Shown here in pieces: positions 25,680 to 33,160 of a DNA stretch of 64,000 nucleotides. The stretch spans positions 1,798,001 to 1,862,000 of the forward strand of contig NZ_JAEDAO010000001.1 of the NCBI RefSeq assembly GCF_016641735.1. Reading direction: 5' to 3'. The DNA is from Ramlibacter algicola. GTDB lineage: Bacteria; Pseudomonadota; Gammaproteobacteria; Burkholderiales; Burkholderiaceae_C. Each line of letters opens with the position of its first letter. Within the stretch, counting starts at the first letter, position 1. The notes under the pieces were generated by a model, which saw only the letters and a program-made list of their open reading frames with translations, searched no databases and was not told where the DNA came from. The position numbers and the translations under genes are program-made.

Positions 25680-25787
25680 CAGGTCGTTAGACACGGACAC
25701 GCACCATCAGTGCGCCGCAAGGCGTGTGGACAAGCCTACGCCGTGCGGCGCACTGCCGGCGCGTGCCGGTCAACTCCGACGTTTGTC
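25674..25787 (+). repeat. attC-like element 2, best-preserved copy
   Basis: It starts with R''=GTCTAAC (25674-25680, fits RYYYAAC and contains the stop codon TAA). Spacer AGGTC and L''-like GTTAGAC follow. It ends with L'-like GTCAAC, spacer TCCGAC and GTTTGTC (25781-25787, R' with mismatches). L'' has one extra base (A) relative to L', the asymmetry expected of attC. Inside, AGTGCGCCGC pairs perfectly with GCGGCGCACT and CACGC with GCGTG, so the 114 bases can fold into one long hairpin. No integrase gene is visible. Confidence 0.55.
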
Positions 25788-25837
25788 CCGCTGGCTTCTG
25801 CTGCCGACCAGGTGCACACGGTTGTGCCGGCCCGAAT

Positions 25838-25865
25838 GTTCGCTTCTGGCCGCAACCAGACATGC
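25838..25865. repeat. Hairpin repeat, degenerate copy at a gene start
   Basis: TGTTCGCTTCTGGCCGCAAC then CAGACATG keeps the left arm, while the right arm is eroded. The last ATG is the likely start codon of the following gene, so the repeat forms its leader. Confidence 0.45.
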
Positions 25866-26245
25866 GTCGCGTGGTGCATGCTCCATCAGTGCACCTCGAC
25901 TACCTGCTGTTCGACTCGACTGACGAGCCGGGCGGCTCCTGCAGCTTCGACGCGTTGGCGTCCGTCCTCCCGGCGCGCATGCCGGCGCTTTGCGAGGAGA
26001 TTGCAGCGGTGCTGGGGTGGGCGCATCGCAGCTTCGGTGCACCATCGGCGTTCGAAGACGCGGACGGTTGGGACTTCCACTTGCAGGGAAGTGGCGAGCA
26101 CGACGAGCCGCTGCAGATGGACTATGACTTTGCCCGGAATCGGGTGGTCATGCCACCACCTCGCGGCCGCGTCACCATTGCGCTGACCGTCAGCGGATCG
26201 CCCGCCTTTGCCTCCGCCTTCAGCGAGGCTTTCGCGGAACCCTAG
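25862..26245 (+). CDS. Protein of unknown function, cassette-like
   Basis: 127 residues, acidic, with a mixed alpha/beta pattern: VHLDYLLFDSTDEPGGSCSF, PARMPALCEEIAAVLGWAH, DGWDFHLQGSGEHDEPLQM and VTIALTVSGSPAFASAF. No signal peptide or membrane segment. It may be an intracellular binding or immunity-type protein, but no family is recognised. It follows attC-like element 2 and a hairpin copy. Its stop codon shares the palindrome CTAG with the stop codon of the convergent lyase gene, so the two genes abut completely. Confidence 0.55.
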   Translation: MRRVVHAPSVHLDYLLFDSTDEPGGSCSFDALASVLPARMPALCEEIAAVLGWAHRSFGAPSAFEDADGWDFHLQGSGEHDEPLQMDYDFARNRVVMPPPRGRVTIALTVSGSPAFASAFSEAFAEP

Positions 26246-27075
26246 GGAACGTCCCGCTGCGCCGGGCCGTCGTAGGTCCAGGTGTACTGGCGCGGGATCG
26301 GTCCCTTGTTCCTGCCACCTTGCTGCGACTGCTCCCAGGCATGCGCCAGGATGCCCACCGACCGCGAGAGGCAGAAGAGCCCTCGGGCCAGGGGCGCGGG
26401 AAAGCCCAGTTCCGCATAGATCACCGCCGTCGCGCCGTCGATGTTCATCGGGATGCGCCGGCCCCCCTTGCGGGCTGCGAGCTCCGCTTCCACGCCGCGT
26501 GCGATGCGCGCATACCGGCCGCTGACCTCGCCGGCCTGTGCGGCTTCGTCCACGAGTTCGAGCAAGCGCGGTGCGCGCGGGTCGACGGGATGGAAGCGAT
26601 GGCCGAAGCCGGCGACGAACTTGCCGCGGGTCGCGATCGCTTCGTCCAGCCCGCTGCGGACGGCCTCCTCGAACGCCATCCCACGATCCATGTGTGCGGC
26701 GATGGACTCGTACAGTTCCACCGCCTGCTCGCCGGCGCCGCCATGCACGTCCCCCAGCACGTTGACCGCCGATCCCATCGCGTTGTTGAGATCGACGCCG
26801 CAGGTCGTGGCCATGCGCGCGATGGCGATGCTGGGCGCCTGGGGACCGTGATCGACCGCGGCGACCAGCGCTGCATCGAGCAGCAAGGCCTGCCGGTCGG
26901 TCGGCAGGTCCCCGCGGGTCATGAGCCAGATCATGTGCGGCAGGCTGACCCGGCCGATCAGTTGCTCGATCGGATAGCCGCGGTAGCGGATCACCCCGGG
27001 CGCCATGTCGATGATCGACGTGCGCCACCAGTCCCGAACGCCCTGTTCGACGCCGGCGTGCTCTTCGCTTCTCAT
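26242..27075 (-). CDS. Citrate synthase-fold citryl-CoA lyase-like enzyme
   Basis: 277 residues, the short form of the citrate synthase superfamily (full-length enzymes have about 430). Seen: YRGYPIEQLIGRVSLPHMIW, NVLGDVHGGAG with the active-site His, FVAGFGHRFHPVDPRAPRL with the substrate His/Arg, PMNIDGATAVIYAELGFP and a C-terminal GGRNKGPIPRQYTW. Short members cleave or condense citryl-CoA-type substrates (citryl-CoA lyase). The start ATG 27075 overlaps the stop of the CoA-transferase gene by four bases. The pair therefore looks like a two-step route: CoA transfer, then retro-Claisen cleavage to an acyl-CoA and an oxoacid. The substrate is inferred to be a hydroxy-di/tricarboxylate. Confidence 0.82.
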   Translation of the reverse strand: MRSEEHAGVEQGVRDWWRTSIIDMAPGVIRYRGYPIEQLIGRVSLPHMIWLMTRGDLPTDRQALLLDAALVAAVDHGPQAPSIAIARMATTCGVDLNNAMGSAVNVLGDVHGGAGEQAVELYESIAAHMDRGMAFEEAVRSGLDEAIATRGKFVAGFGHRFHPVDPRAPRLLELVDEAAQAGEVSGRYARIARGVEAELAARKGGRRIPMNIDGATAVIYAELGFPAPLARGLFCLSRSVGILAHAWEQSQQGGRNKGPIPRQYTWTYDGPAQRDVP

Positions 27076-28280
27076 ACGACTTCCTTGTCCTGGAGGGATT
27101 GCACGGCCGCCGCGTCGTAGCCCAGTTCGGCCAGGATCGCGGCGGTGTGCTCGCCCAGGCGTGGCGGAGGCGATTCCACCGTGGGTGCTTCTCCGTTGAC
27201 CTTGAACCCCGTGCGCACGACCCGCACGTCCCTGCCCACGCCCGGCACGTCGGGGAAGGTCGCGATCATTCCGCGCCCGGCGACCTGCGGATGCGCGAGG
27301 GCCTGCGGCACCGTGTACACCGGACCGGCGGGCACGCCGACCTGGTTGAAGCGCTGCCACCAGGCCTCGGTGGAATCCGCGGCGAGTGCCTCGTCGAGCA
27401 GCGCCTTGAGTTCGCCGCGGTGCTGCAGGCGGGCATGCCGGTCGGCGAAGCGCGGATCGGTGATCCACGCCGCGCGCCCGACGACGCGGCAGACCGCCTC
27501 GAACTGCTCCTGCTTGTTCGCGGCGACGTTGATCAGGCCGTCGCCGGTTCGGAACGTGCCCGATGGACTCGCGGTCACGTTGTCGTTGCCCATCGGCTTC
27601 GGTTCGCGATCGGCCACCAGGTAATTGGAGACCGCCCAACCCATCGTGGCCATGGTGGCCTCGAGCATCGACACGTCCAGGAACACGGCTTCCGCCCGAT
27701 CGTGGTCGGCCAGCGCTGCAGCGATGGCGAACGCGGCGGTCATCCCGCCGATCGTGTCGGCCACCGGGTAGCCGACGCGCAGGGGTGCCGACCCTGCATC
27801 GCCGGTAATGCTCATGACGCCGGCCATGCCCTGGATGATCTGGTCGTAGGCGGGCAGGTCGCGCAGCGGTCCTTCCTGCCCGAAGCCGGAGATCGCGCAG
27901 TACACCAGCTTCGGGTTCTCCTGGCGGAGGACGTCAAAGCCGACACCGAGCCGGTCCATGACGCCGGGCCGGAAGTTCTCGACCACGACATCGGCACTGC
28001 GGACCAGGCGCTTGAAGACGTCCTTGCCCTCGTCGCTCTTCAGGTTGAGCGTCAGGGAGCGCTTCCCCGGGTTCTGGGCGAGGAAGGACACGCCCATGTG
28101 GGCGCGATTGAGGTCGGCATCCGCGCCGAGCTGCCGCGCGAGGTCACCGCCGTTGCGCGATTCCACCTTGATCACGTCGGCGCCCATGTGCGCCAGCTGG
28201 TGGCAGGCGAAGGGACCGGCGAGGACGTTGGTGAGGTCCAGGACGCGCACGCCCTGCAGCGGCTTGATGGCCTTGGTCAT
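27072..28280 (-). CDS. CaiB/BaiF-type (family III) CoA-transferase
   Basis: Cytoplasmic enzyme of 402 residues that moves CoA between carboxylic acids. Family III features are LQGVRVLDLTNVLAGPFAC, GADVIKVESRNGGD, the catalytic Asp region in FLAQNPGKRSLTLNL, DVVVENFRPGVMDRLG and YCAISGFGQEGPLRDLPAYD (with QIIQGMAG). It comes first in a two-gene operon with the citrate-synthase-fold lyase (ATGA overlap) and is divergent from the IclR regulator. A 23-bp palindrome upstream would place both under IclR control. The Bug receptor downstream of IclR is the likely uptake receptor for the same acid. Confidence 0.9.
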   Translation of the reverse strand: MTKAIKPLQGVRVLDLTNVLAGPFACHQLAHMGADVIKVESRNGGDLARQLGADADLNRAHMGVSFLAQNPGKRSLTLNLKSDEGKDVFKRLVRSADVVVENFRPGVMDRLGVGFDVLRQENPKLVYCAISGFGQEGPLRDLPAYDQIIQGMAGVMSITGDAGSAPLRVGYPVADTIGGMTAAFAIAAALADHDRAEAVFLDVSMLEATMATMGWAVSNYLVADREPKPMGNDNVTASPSGTFRTGDGLINVAANKQEQFEAVCRVVGRAAWITDPRFADRHARLQHRGELKALLDEALAADSTEAWWQRFNQVGVPAGPVYTVPQALAHPQVAGRGMIATFPDVPGVGRDVRVVRTGFKVNGEAPTVESPPPRLGEHTAAILAELGYDAAAVQSLQDKEVV

Positions 28281-28317
28281 GTGTCTTCAGGAGAGGCGGG
28301 GGAACGGGCGGGAAGCC

Positions 28318-28340
28318 TTCATTCTATGCTATAGAATGAA
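28318..28340. promoter_or_regulatory. Predicted IclR operator, perfect 10-bp palindrome
   Basis: TTCATTCTAT, centre GCT, then ATAGAATGAA form a perfect inverted repeat. It lies between the CoA-transferase start (28280) and the IclR start (28361), the expected site for an IclR-family regulator controlling both directions. Its AT-rich composition stands out from the surrounding GC-rich DNA. Confidence 0.75.
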
Positions 28341-28360
28341 GTTCCAAAAATGAACCTGTG

Positions 28361-29080
28361 ATGCCGAGAAAGCCCATCGAGCCTTCGATTGCCGACGAGA
28401 ACTCCGCGCCCGGAGGCGTCGCGGCGGTGGATCGCGCGCTCAGCGTGCTGGGGGCGTTTCGCAGCGGGGACCGCACGCTCACCCTGACCGAACTCGCCGA
28501 GCGGAGCCGGCTGTACAAGAGCACCGTGCTGCGCCTGCTGGCATCTCTGGAGCACGCCCGCCTGGTCGTGCGCCAAGGTGACGGCGTCTATGCGCTCGGG
28601 CCGGAGGTGGCGCGCCTGCACGCCGTGTTCACGGGCTCGTTCTCGCTGGAGGCGGAGGTCGTTCCCGCCTTGCGCGCGCTGGTGGCGCGTACGCAGGAAA
28701 GCGCGGCATTCCACGTGCGGCAGGGCGAGCAGAGGCTCTGCCTGTACCGGGTGGACTCCCCGCATGTCGTCCGCGACCACACCCGGGCAGGCGACCTGTT
28801 GCCGCTGGACCGCGGTGCGGGCGGGCGCGTCCTGCGCGCGTTCGAAGGCGCCAAGGGCGCCGCGCATGAGAGGACCCGCCAGCAGGGCTACGTGGACATC
28901 GACAGCGACCGTGTCCCGGATCTGTCGGGCATTTCGGCGCCGGTGTTCGGCGCCGATGGGCGGCTCGTCGGGGCACTCACGCTGACGATGCCGACCTCGA
29001 GGAAACGCCCGGGGTTCGTGGACGACGTCCGGGGCGCGGCGCGGCAACTCACGGTGCGACTCGGCGGCTCGCCGCGCTGA
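28361..29080 (+). CDS. IclR-family transcriptional regulator
   Basis: 239-residue regulator. N-terminal winged helix: AAVDRALSVLGAFRSGDRTL, TLTELAERSRLYKSTVLRLL and ASLEHARLVVRQGDGVYALG. C-terminal effector domain: VPALRALVARTQESAAFHVR, LLPLDRGAGGRVLRAFEG and ISAPVFGADGRLVGALTLTM. ATG 28361 is preceded by a GTG in frame at 28358, and either could be used. It is divergent from the CoA-transferase/lyase operon across a perfect palindrome. It is followed 43 bp later by a Bug receptor gene in the same direction. The effector is probably an aliphatic acid or its CoA product. Confidence 0.9.
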   Translation: MPRKPIEPSIADENSAPGGVAAVDRALSVLGAFRSGDRTLTLTELAERSRLYKSTVLRLLASLEHARLVVRQGDGVYALGPEVARLHAVFTGSFSLEAEVVPALRALVARTQESAAFHVRQGEQRLCLYRVDSPHVVRDHTRAGDLLPLDRGAGGRVLRAFEGAKGAAHERTRQQGYVDIDSDRVPDLSGISAPVFGADGRLVGALTLTMPTSRKRPGFVDDVRGAARQLTVRLGGSPR

Positions 29081-29123
29081 CACCGGCTGACCAAACTTGT
29101 TTTGACCTGAAGGAGATGGACAC

Positions 29124-30089
29124 ATGAAACGATGGGTGAATCGCGCGGGACTGGTGGCTGTCCTGCTCACCGCGACGGCGGCGTACGCGCAAGCCTGGCC
29201 AACCAAGACGGTGAAGATCAACGTGCCCTATGCGGCAGGCGGCCCTGCGGACATCACCGCTCGCGAGATCGCCCTGAAGCTGGGCGCCGAAATCGGGCAG
29301 CCGGTGGTCGTCGAGAACAACGGCGGCGCCATGGGCGTCCCGTCGCTGACGGCGGTTGCCCGCTCCGATCCGGACGGCCACACGCTGTGGATGCCCGCGC
29401 TGGGCAATGCAGTGCTCCAGCCGCTGCTGAGCAAGCAGGGCGGGGCGGACTTGCTGTCGAAGCTGCGGCCCGTGGGCATGGTGACCACCAGCCCGCACGT
29501 GCTGGTGGTGTCCAGCAAGCTGCCCGTCAAGAGCGTCGCGGAACTGGTCGCGTACGCCAAGGCCCACCCGGGCCAGGTGAGCTTCGCCTCGGCCGGCGTG
29601 GGTGGCACCGCGCACCTGGGCGCGGAAATGTTCAAGAGCCTGTCGGGCGCCGAGACGATCCACGTCCCCTACAAGGGAAGTTCCGCGGCGGTGAACGACC
29701 TGGTCTCGGGCCGCGTGAGTGCGATGTTCAGCAGCCTGCCCTCGTTGCAGGCGGTGGTGGACAAGGGCTATGTCCGGCTGCTCGCCGCCACGGCCCCGAG
29801 CAAGTCGCCCGCGACGCGATCGCTGCCGCTGATGTCGGCCACGCTGCCGGGCTTCGAGTACTCGTCCTGGTACGCGATGTACGTTCCCGCGGCGACGCCC
29901 GACCCGGTCGTCATGAAGATCAACGCAGCCTTGCAGAAGGTGCTGAAGGACCCGGCCGTGATCGAGAAGATCGACCCGCACGGCATGGAGACCCTCCCAT
30001 CGACGCCCGACGAAGTGCTCCAGTACGTCAAGAAGGACACGGAGAAGTGGGGCCAGATCATCCGCAAGGCCAACATCTCGCTGGAATGA
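29124..30089 (+). CDS. Bug/TctC-family periplasmic receptor
   Basis: Solute receptor of 321 residues. Signal peptide MKRWVNRAGLVAVLLTATAA with cleavage near AYAQA, then AWPTKTVKINVPYAAGGPAD. The ligand loop regions are VVENNGGAMGVPSLTAVARS, FASAGVGGTAHLGAEMFKSL and IHVPYKGSSAAVNDLVSGRV. AAGGAGA lies eight bases before the ATG. It is downstream of iclR in the same direction and near the CoA-transferase/lyase operon. It is likely to be the uptake component for that pathway's acid, with a TctAB permease encoded elsewhere. Confidence 0.9.
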   Translation: MKRWVNRAGLVAVLLTATAAYAQAWPTKTVKINVPYAAGGPADITAREIALKLGAEIGQPVVVENNGGAMGVPSLTAVARSDPDGHTLWMPALGNAVLQPLLSKQGGADLLSKLRPVGMVTTSPHVLVVSSKLPVKSVAELVAYAKAHPGQVSFASAGVGGTAHLGAEMFKSLSGAETIHVPYKGSSAAVNDLVSGRVSAMFSSLPSLQAVVDKGYVRLLAATAPSKSPATRSLPLMSATLPGFEYSSWYAMYVPAATPDPVVMKINAALQKVLKDPAVIEKIDPHGMETLPSTPDEVLQYVKKDTEKWGQIIRKANISLE

Positions 30090-30233
30090 CCTGGGAGCGA
30101 GCGGCCCTGTTCGTGGGGCCGCAGGCGCAGTGACGCGGCGGCGCAGGTGCCTGCGCTGCGCTACGTGCCGGATCCGGCGGCGGTGTTCCGGTCGTCTTAT
30201 GCCTGCTGATTGGATTCCGGGCTAAGGTGCCGC

Positions 30234-31226
30234 ATGGATCCGCGCACCGCCCCACCACCCGACGCCTATCTCGGCGAGCTCATCGAACGCTTCCTTCCGC
30301 TGCGTGACGGAGAGATCTCCGGCCCCACGGAGACGCTGGAGGACGGTGAAGCCGAACGCTTCGGTATCGCCATGGCCACGGTGGACGGGCAGGTGTTCTC
30401 CGCCGGGGACGACGCCAAGGAGTTCGCCATCCAGTCGATCTCCAAGCCCTTCCTGTACGGCCTGGCGCTGGATCGCCTATCGCGCCAGGAGGTGCACCGC
30501 AAAGTGAGCGTCGAGCCGACCACCGAGGCCTTCAACTCGCTCACCGAGCTGGAGGAGGACCACCTCCCGTACAACCCCATGATCAATTCGGGCGCCATCG
30601 CCATCTCCGCGATGCTGCACCACGCCGACCCGCAGCAGGCCGACGGCTGGATGATGGACATGTTCGGCGACTACCTCGGGCGTCCCGCGCGCCTGCATCC
30701 GCGTGCGACCGATTCGACGGCAACGGCGCACCGCAACCGCGCCATCGCCCACCTGCTGCGGCACTTCGACGTCATCGGCGACGACATCGACGGCGCGATG
30801 CGCATGTACAACCGCCAGTGCGTGGTCACCGCCGACGTGCGCGAACTGGCAGGCATGGCCGCCACGTTGGCCAATGGCGGCGTGCACCCGCGCACGGGGC
30901 GCCGCGCGATCCGCCGGGAGCACGTGCGCGACGTGCTGACGCTCATGTTCACCTGCGGCATGTACGACACGTCCGGCAACTGGGCCTACACCGTGGGCCT
31001 GCCGGCCAAGAGCGGCGTGGGCGGCGGCATCCTGGCCGTGGTGCCCGGTCGCATGGGCCTGGCCGTCTACTCGCCGCGGCTCGATTCGCACGGACACAGC
31101 GTGCGCGGCCTGGCCGTGCTGAAGGACTGGTCCTGCGAATGGGACCTGGGCATCTTCGGCGGCAGCGGCGCCGCGGGCGAGATCACTGCCGTGGGGCTGG
31201 ACGGGGACGACGCGAAGGACAGTTGA
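30234..31226 (+). CDS. glsA: Glutaminase (beta-lactamase fold)
   Basis: Hydrolyses glutamine to glutamate and ammonia; 330 residues, normal for the family. Catalytic SxxK is in QSISKPF (Ser68, Lys71). Other signatures are YNPMINSGAIAISAML, TCGMYDTSGNWAYTVGLPAK and SGVGGGILAVVPGRMGLAVY. YNRQCVVTADVREL and DSHGHSVRGLAVL also match. ATG 30234 was chosen over the open frame from 30210 because the family starts close to the PDAYLGELI segment. No signal peptide, so cytoplasmic. It is a single-gene unit with 130 bp before the next gene. Confidence 0.92.
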   Translation: MDPRTAPPPDAYLGELIERFLPLRDGEISGPTETLEDGEAERFGIAMATVDGQVFSAGDDAKEFAIQSISKPFLYGLALDRLSRQEVHRKVSVEPTTEAFNSLTELEEDHLPYNPMINSGAIAISAMLHHADPQQADGWMMDMFGDYLGRPARLHPRATDSTATAHRNRAIAHLLRHFDVIGDDIDGAMRMYNRQCVVTADVRELAGMAATLANGGVHPRTGRRAIRREHVRDVLTLMFTCGMYDTSGNWAYTVGLPAKSGVGGGILAVVPGRMGLAVYSPRLDSHGHSVRGLAVLKDWSCEWDLGIFGGSGAAGEITAVGLDGDDAKDS

Positions 31227-31359
31227 GCGGCGGCGCGAAGTTGCGGCCTTACACCGTTCGGGTTACGCGCAGATCCGTACGGGGGATAACTAAACACGAG
31301 CCTAGGCGAGAGCTCGTCCGTCAGCCACAGTCCTGTATCGCGTCAGTGGCTGCCTCTCC

Positions 31360-32043
31360 ATGCAAGAACCTTCACCCAAGCTGCTCGACTCTCTGCGGGA
31401 GCGCGTGGCATCCTCCCGTGCGGCTGCGGCGCAGCCCCCCGAGAATGCACTTCTCCTCGAGCAGCTGTCCGATCGGCTGCTGGCGGACTTCCCGGCCGCC
31501 TGGCGAGAGGTCTTCCTCGGCGGCGGCCAGGCATCGGTCCGGTTCCGGCAACAGCCCGTCGCGCTGCTTTGCTGCGATCCGTCGAAGTCCGAGTGGTCGA
31601 ACCAGGACCTGGCGGCCTTGGCCGCACGGTGTGGCGGCGAGTTCGAGCCGTGCCGCGAGACAGCGGTCTTCCGTTTCATGGATGCCGAGCCCGCGCTGGC
31701 CACGGCGGTGCTGCTGCAACGTGCATCCAGCGAGCGTGTCCAGGCCGCGATCCTGACCCGCACCACGACAGTGGCGACGTTCGACCTGTTCGGGGAGCAG
31801 CGCAGCCTGGCGGTGGGCAGCCCACTGGAGGATGCCCTGGCGTTCATGCGCAAGTCGTCCCCGGGCAGCATCAAGGTTTGCGCGCAAACGTACAACGCGC
31901 TCGGCAGTGCCATGGACCATGGCGCGAAAGGCGCCATCGTCACCACCGAATTCGTCGGCGACGAGGTCACTTCCGCCTTCGTCACGCTGCCGCCGAACCG
32001 CCAGTCCGAGGTCAGCACGTTCGCCGGGCTCGGGCTGATGTGA
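31360..32043 (+). CDS. Degenerate class III nucleotide cyclase-like protein
   Basis: 227 residues. The second half follows the shape of a class III adenylate/guanylate cyclase domain: a first strand ending in DPSKSEWSNQDLAALAARCG, ETAVFRFMDAEPALATAVLL, AAILTRTTTVATFDLFGEQ, VGSPLEDALAFMRKSSPGSI and KVCAQTYNAL. The last part matches GDxVNxAARLxxxAxxGxIxVSxxxY. However, the metal-binding Asp pair and the transition-state Asn/Arg are missing. If the resemblance is right, it is a catalytically dead regulatory relative. The N-terminal 60 residues are helical (SPKLLDSLRERVASSRAAAA). The annotation rests on pattern resemblance only. Confidence 0.5.
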   Translation: MQEPSPKLLDSLRERVASSRAAAAQPPENALLLEQLSDRLLADFPAAWREVFLGGGQASVRFRQQPVALLCCDPSKSEWSNQDLAALAARCGGEFEPCRETAVFRFMDAEPALATAVLLQRASSERVQAAILTRTTTVATFDLFGEQRSLAVGSPLEDALAFMRKSSPGSIKVCAQTYNALGSAMDHGAKGAIVTTEFVGDEVTSAFVTLPPNRQSEVSTFAGLGLM

Positions 32044-32078
32044 GCCGGCCTGGGAGTCGCCTCAGGGGTTCACGACCG

Positions 32079-32228
32079 GGACAAATCGCCGCCTTCGTGC
32101 CGGAAACCGGCGTGTGCATGTGCCTGTTCGAGGCCGAGTCGGCCGCGGACGTGGAGCAGGTGAACCGGGAGGCGAACGTGCCGTTCACGCGAGTGCTGCC
32201 GGCGATGGATCTCGCGCCCGCAGCCTGA
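32079..32228 (+). pseudogene. DUF4242 (nickel-binding-like) protein fragment
   Basis: The frame ending at 32228 reads QIAAFVPETGVCMCLFEAES, AADVEQVNREANVPFTRVLP and a short tail. This is the C-terminal half of a DUF4242 domain (typical YVxxDxxxCxxxAPxxExVxxxxxxAGxPxxRI). The N-terminal strand is missing and no start codon is well placed, so this is a truncated remnant. The two Cys in CMC are retained. It lies 35 bp after the cyclase-like gene. Confidence 0.5.
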
Positions 32229-32238
32229 GCAGCGCAGC

Positions 32239-32472
32239 TCAGGAGGATCGCGACACGTTGGTCTTTCGGCCCGAACCGCCGAGCGGGCCGGAAGGGAGCT
32301 TGCGCCGCGAGGCGGCCATCTCCTTGCCTCCGCTGTGCAGCTTGCTGGCAGCGGCCCAGCCGCGCGCCTCGGCTTCAGGATGCGCCACACCTTGTTTCTC
32401 GTGGCCCTTCGCGATGGCGCCGGCTTGGTGCTTCTGCTTGCCGGTCTCGGCGGACTTGTCCTTTCGCGGCAT
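32239..32472 (-). CDS. Small basic protein of unknown function
   Basis: 77 residues, very basic and low in hydrophobics: PRKDKSAETGKQKHQAGAIA, KGHEKQGVAHPEAEARGWAA, SKLHSGGKEMAASRRKLP and SGRKTNVSRSS. It is likely disordered and may bind nucleic acid. ATG 32472 was chosen because the upstream frame (to 32586) has a different composition. It resembles short plasmid- or stress-associated proteins of Burkholderiales that share a GWAxxSKLHSGGK stretch; I know no function for them. Confidence 0.55.
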   Translation of the reverse strand: MPRKDKSAETGKQKHQAGAIAKGHEKQGVAHPEAEARGWAAASKLHSGGKEMAASRRKLPSGPLGGSGRKTNVSRSS

Positions 32473-32592
32473 GTTGTGGAGTCCTGGGATGGGATCCCCG
32501 AAGGATGCGGCGGGCGTCACGTTCGCTGCGTCGGAGGGGAGGCACCCTGGATGCAAGGAACGTCGGGCGCCGTGACACCGGCTCACCCGTGA

Positions 32593-33156
32593 TCAGCCGG
32601 CGCGCATCCGCTTCTCCCGGAACTCCACCACCACCCCGTCGTCGACGACCGTCAGCGTTGACGGCTCGAGGCCCATCGTGTCCGGCAGCGCCAGCTCGCG
32701 TGACGTGAACTTGTGCAGGACGAGTTCGGCCGCGACCTCGCGCGCCATGCCGGGCAGCAGGGACTGCAGTGCCTGCTTGCCCTCGGCCGTGAGGCCCGGC
32801 CAGTCGATGCCGACGATGTCCGGCTCGTGGGCGCGGACGGACCGGTCGGCGCTCTCGTAGCGCAAGGCGAACACCACGTCCACTTCGCCGGGAGGCAGGC
32901 GACCGAACGCGCTGCCGCTCGCCTCGGCGTGCAGCGACGCGCCCAGCTTGTTGCGGGCCGGCAGCAGCAGGAGCCGGGGTGCGCTGACCTGGATCTGCGC
33001 GAGGCCGGGAATGCCGAGCAGCAGGGGAAAGCGGGCCGACAGTGCTTCGTGCAACTGCGCGGCCGACAGCCTGTGGCGGGGCCGTGGATCGTCCTGCGCG
33101 AAGAGCGGCAGGGCGGGCCAGCCTGCCAGAGCGGCCACGAACGAACGTCGATCCAT
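32593..33156 (-). CDS. DUF1439-domain protein
   Basis: 187 residues. An N-terminal leader DRRSFVAALAGWPALPLFAQ has a twin-arginine-like RR and an export-type cleavage site. The body matches DUF1439 (YceB-like lipid-binding fold): SAAQLHEALSARFPLLLGIP, ISAPRLLLLP-like strand, GEVDVVFALRYESADRSVRA and VLHKFTSRELALPDTMGLEP. No lipobox Cys is visible, so it is probably soluble in the periplasm. It starts 4 bp after the DUF3014 stop and is presumably co-translated with it. Its role is unknown; relatives are envelope proteins with a hydrophobic groove. Confidence 0.78.
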   Translation of the reverse strand: MDRRSFVAALAGWPALPLFAQDDPRPRHRLSAAQLHEALSARFPLLLGIPGLAQIQVSAPRLLLLPARNKLGASLHAEASGSAFGRLPPGEVDVVFALRYESADRSVRAHEPDIVGIDWPGLTAEGKQALQSLLPGMAREVAAELVLHKFTSRELALPDTMGLEPSTLTVVDDGVVVEFREKRMRAG

Positions 33157-33160
33157 GCGA

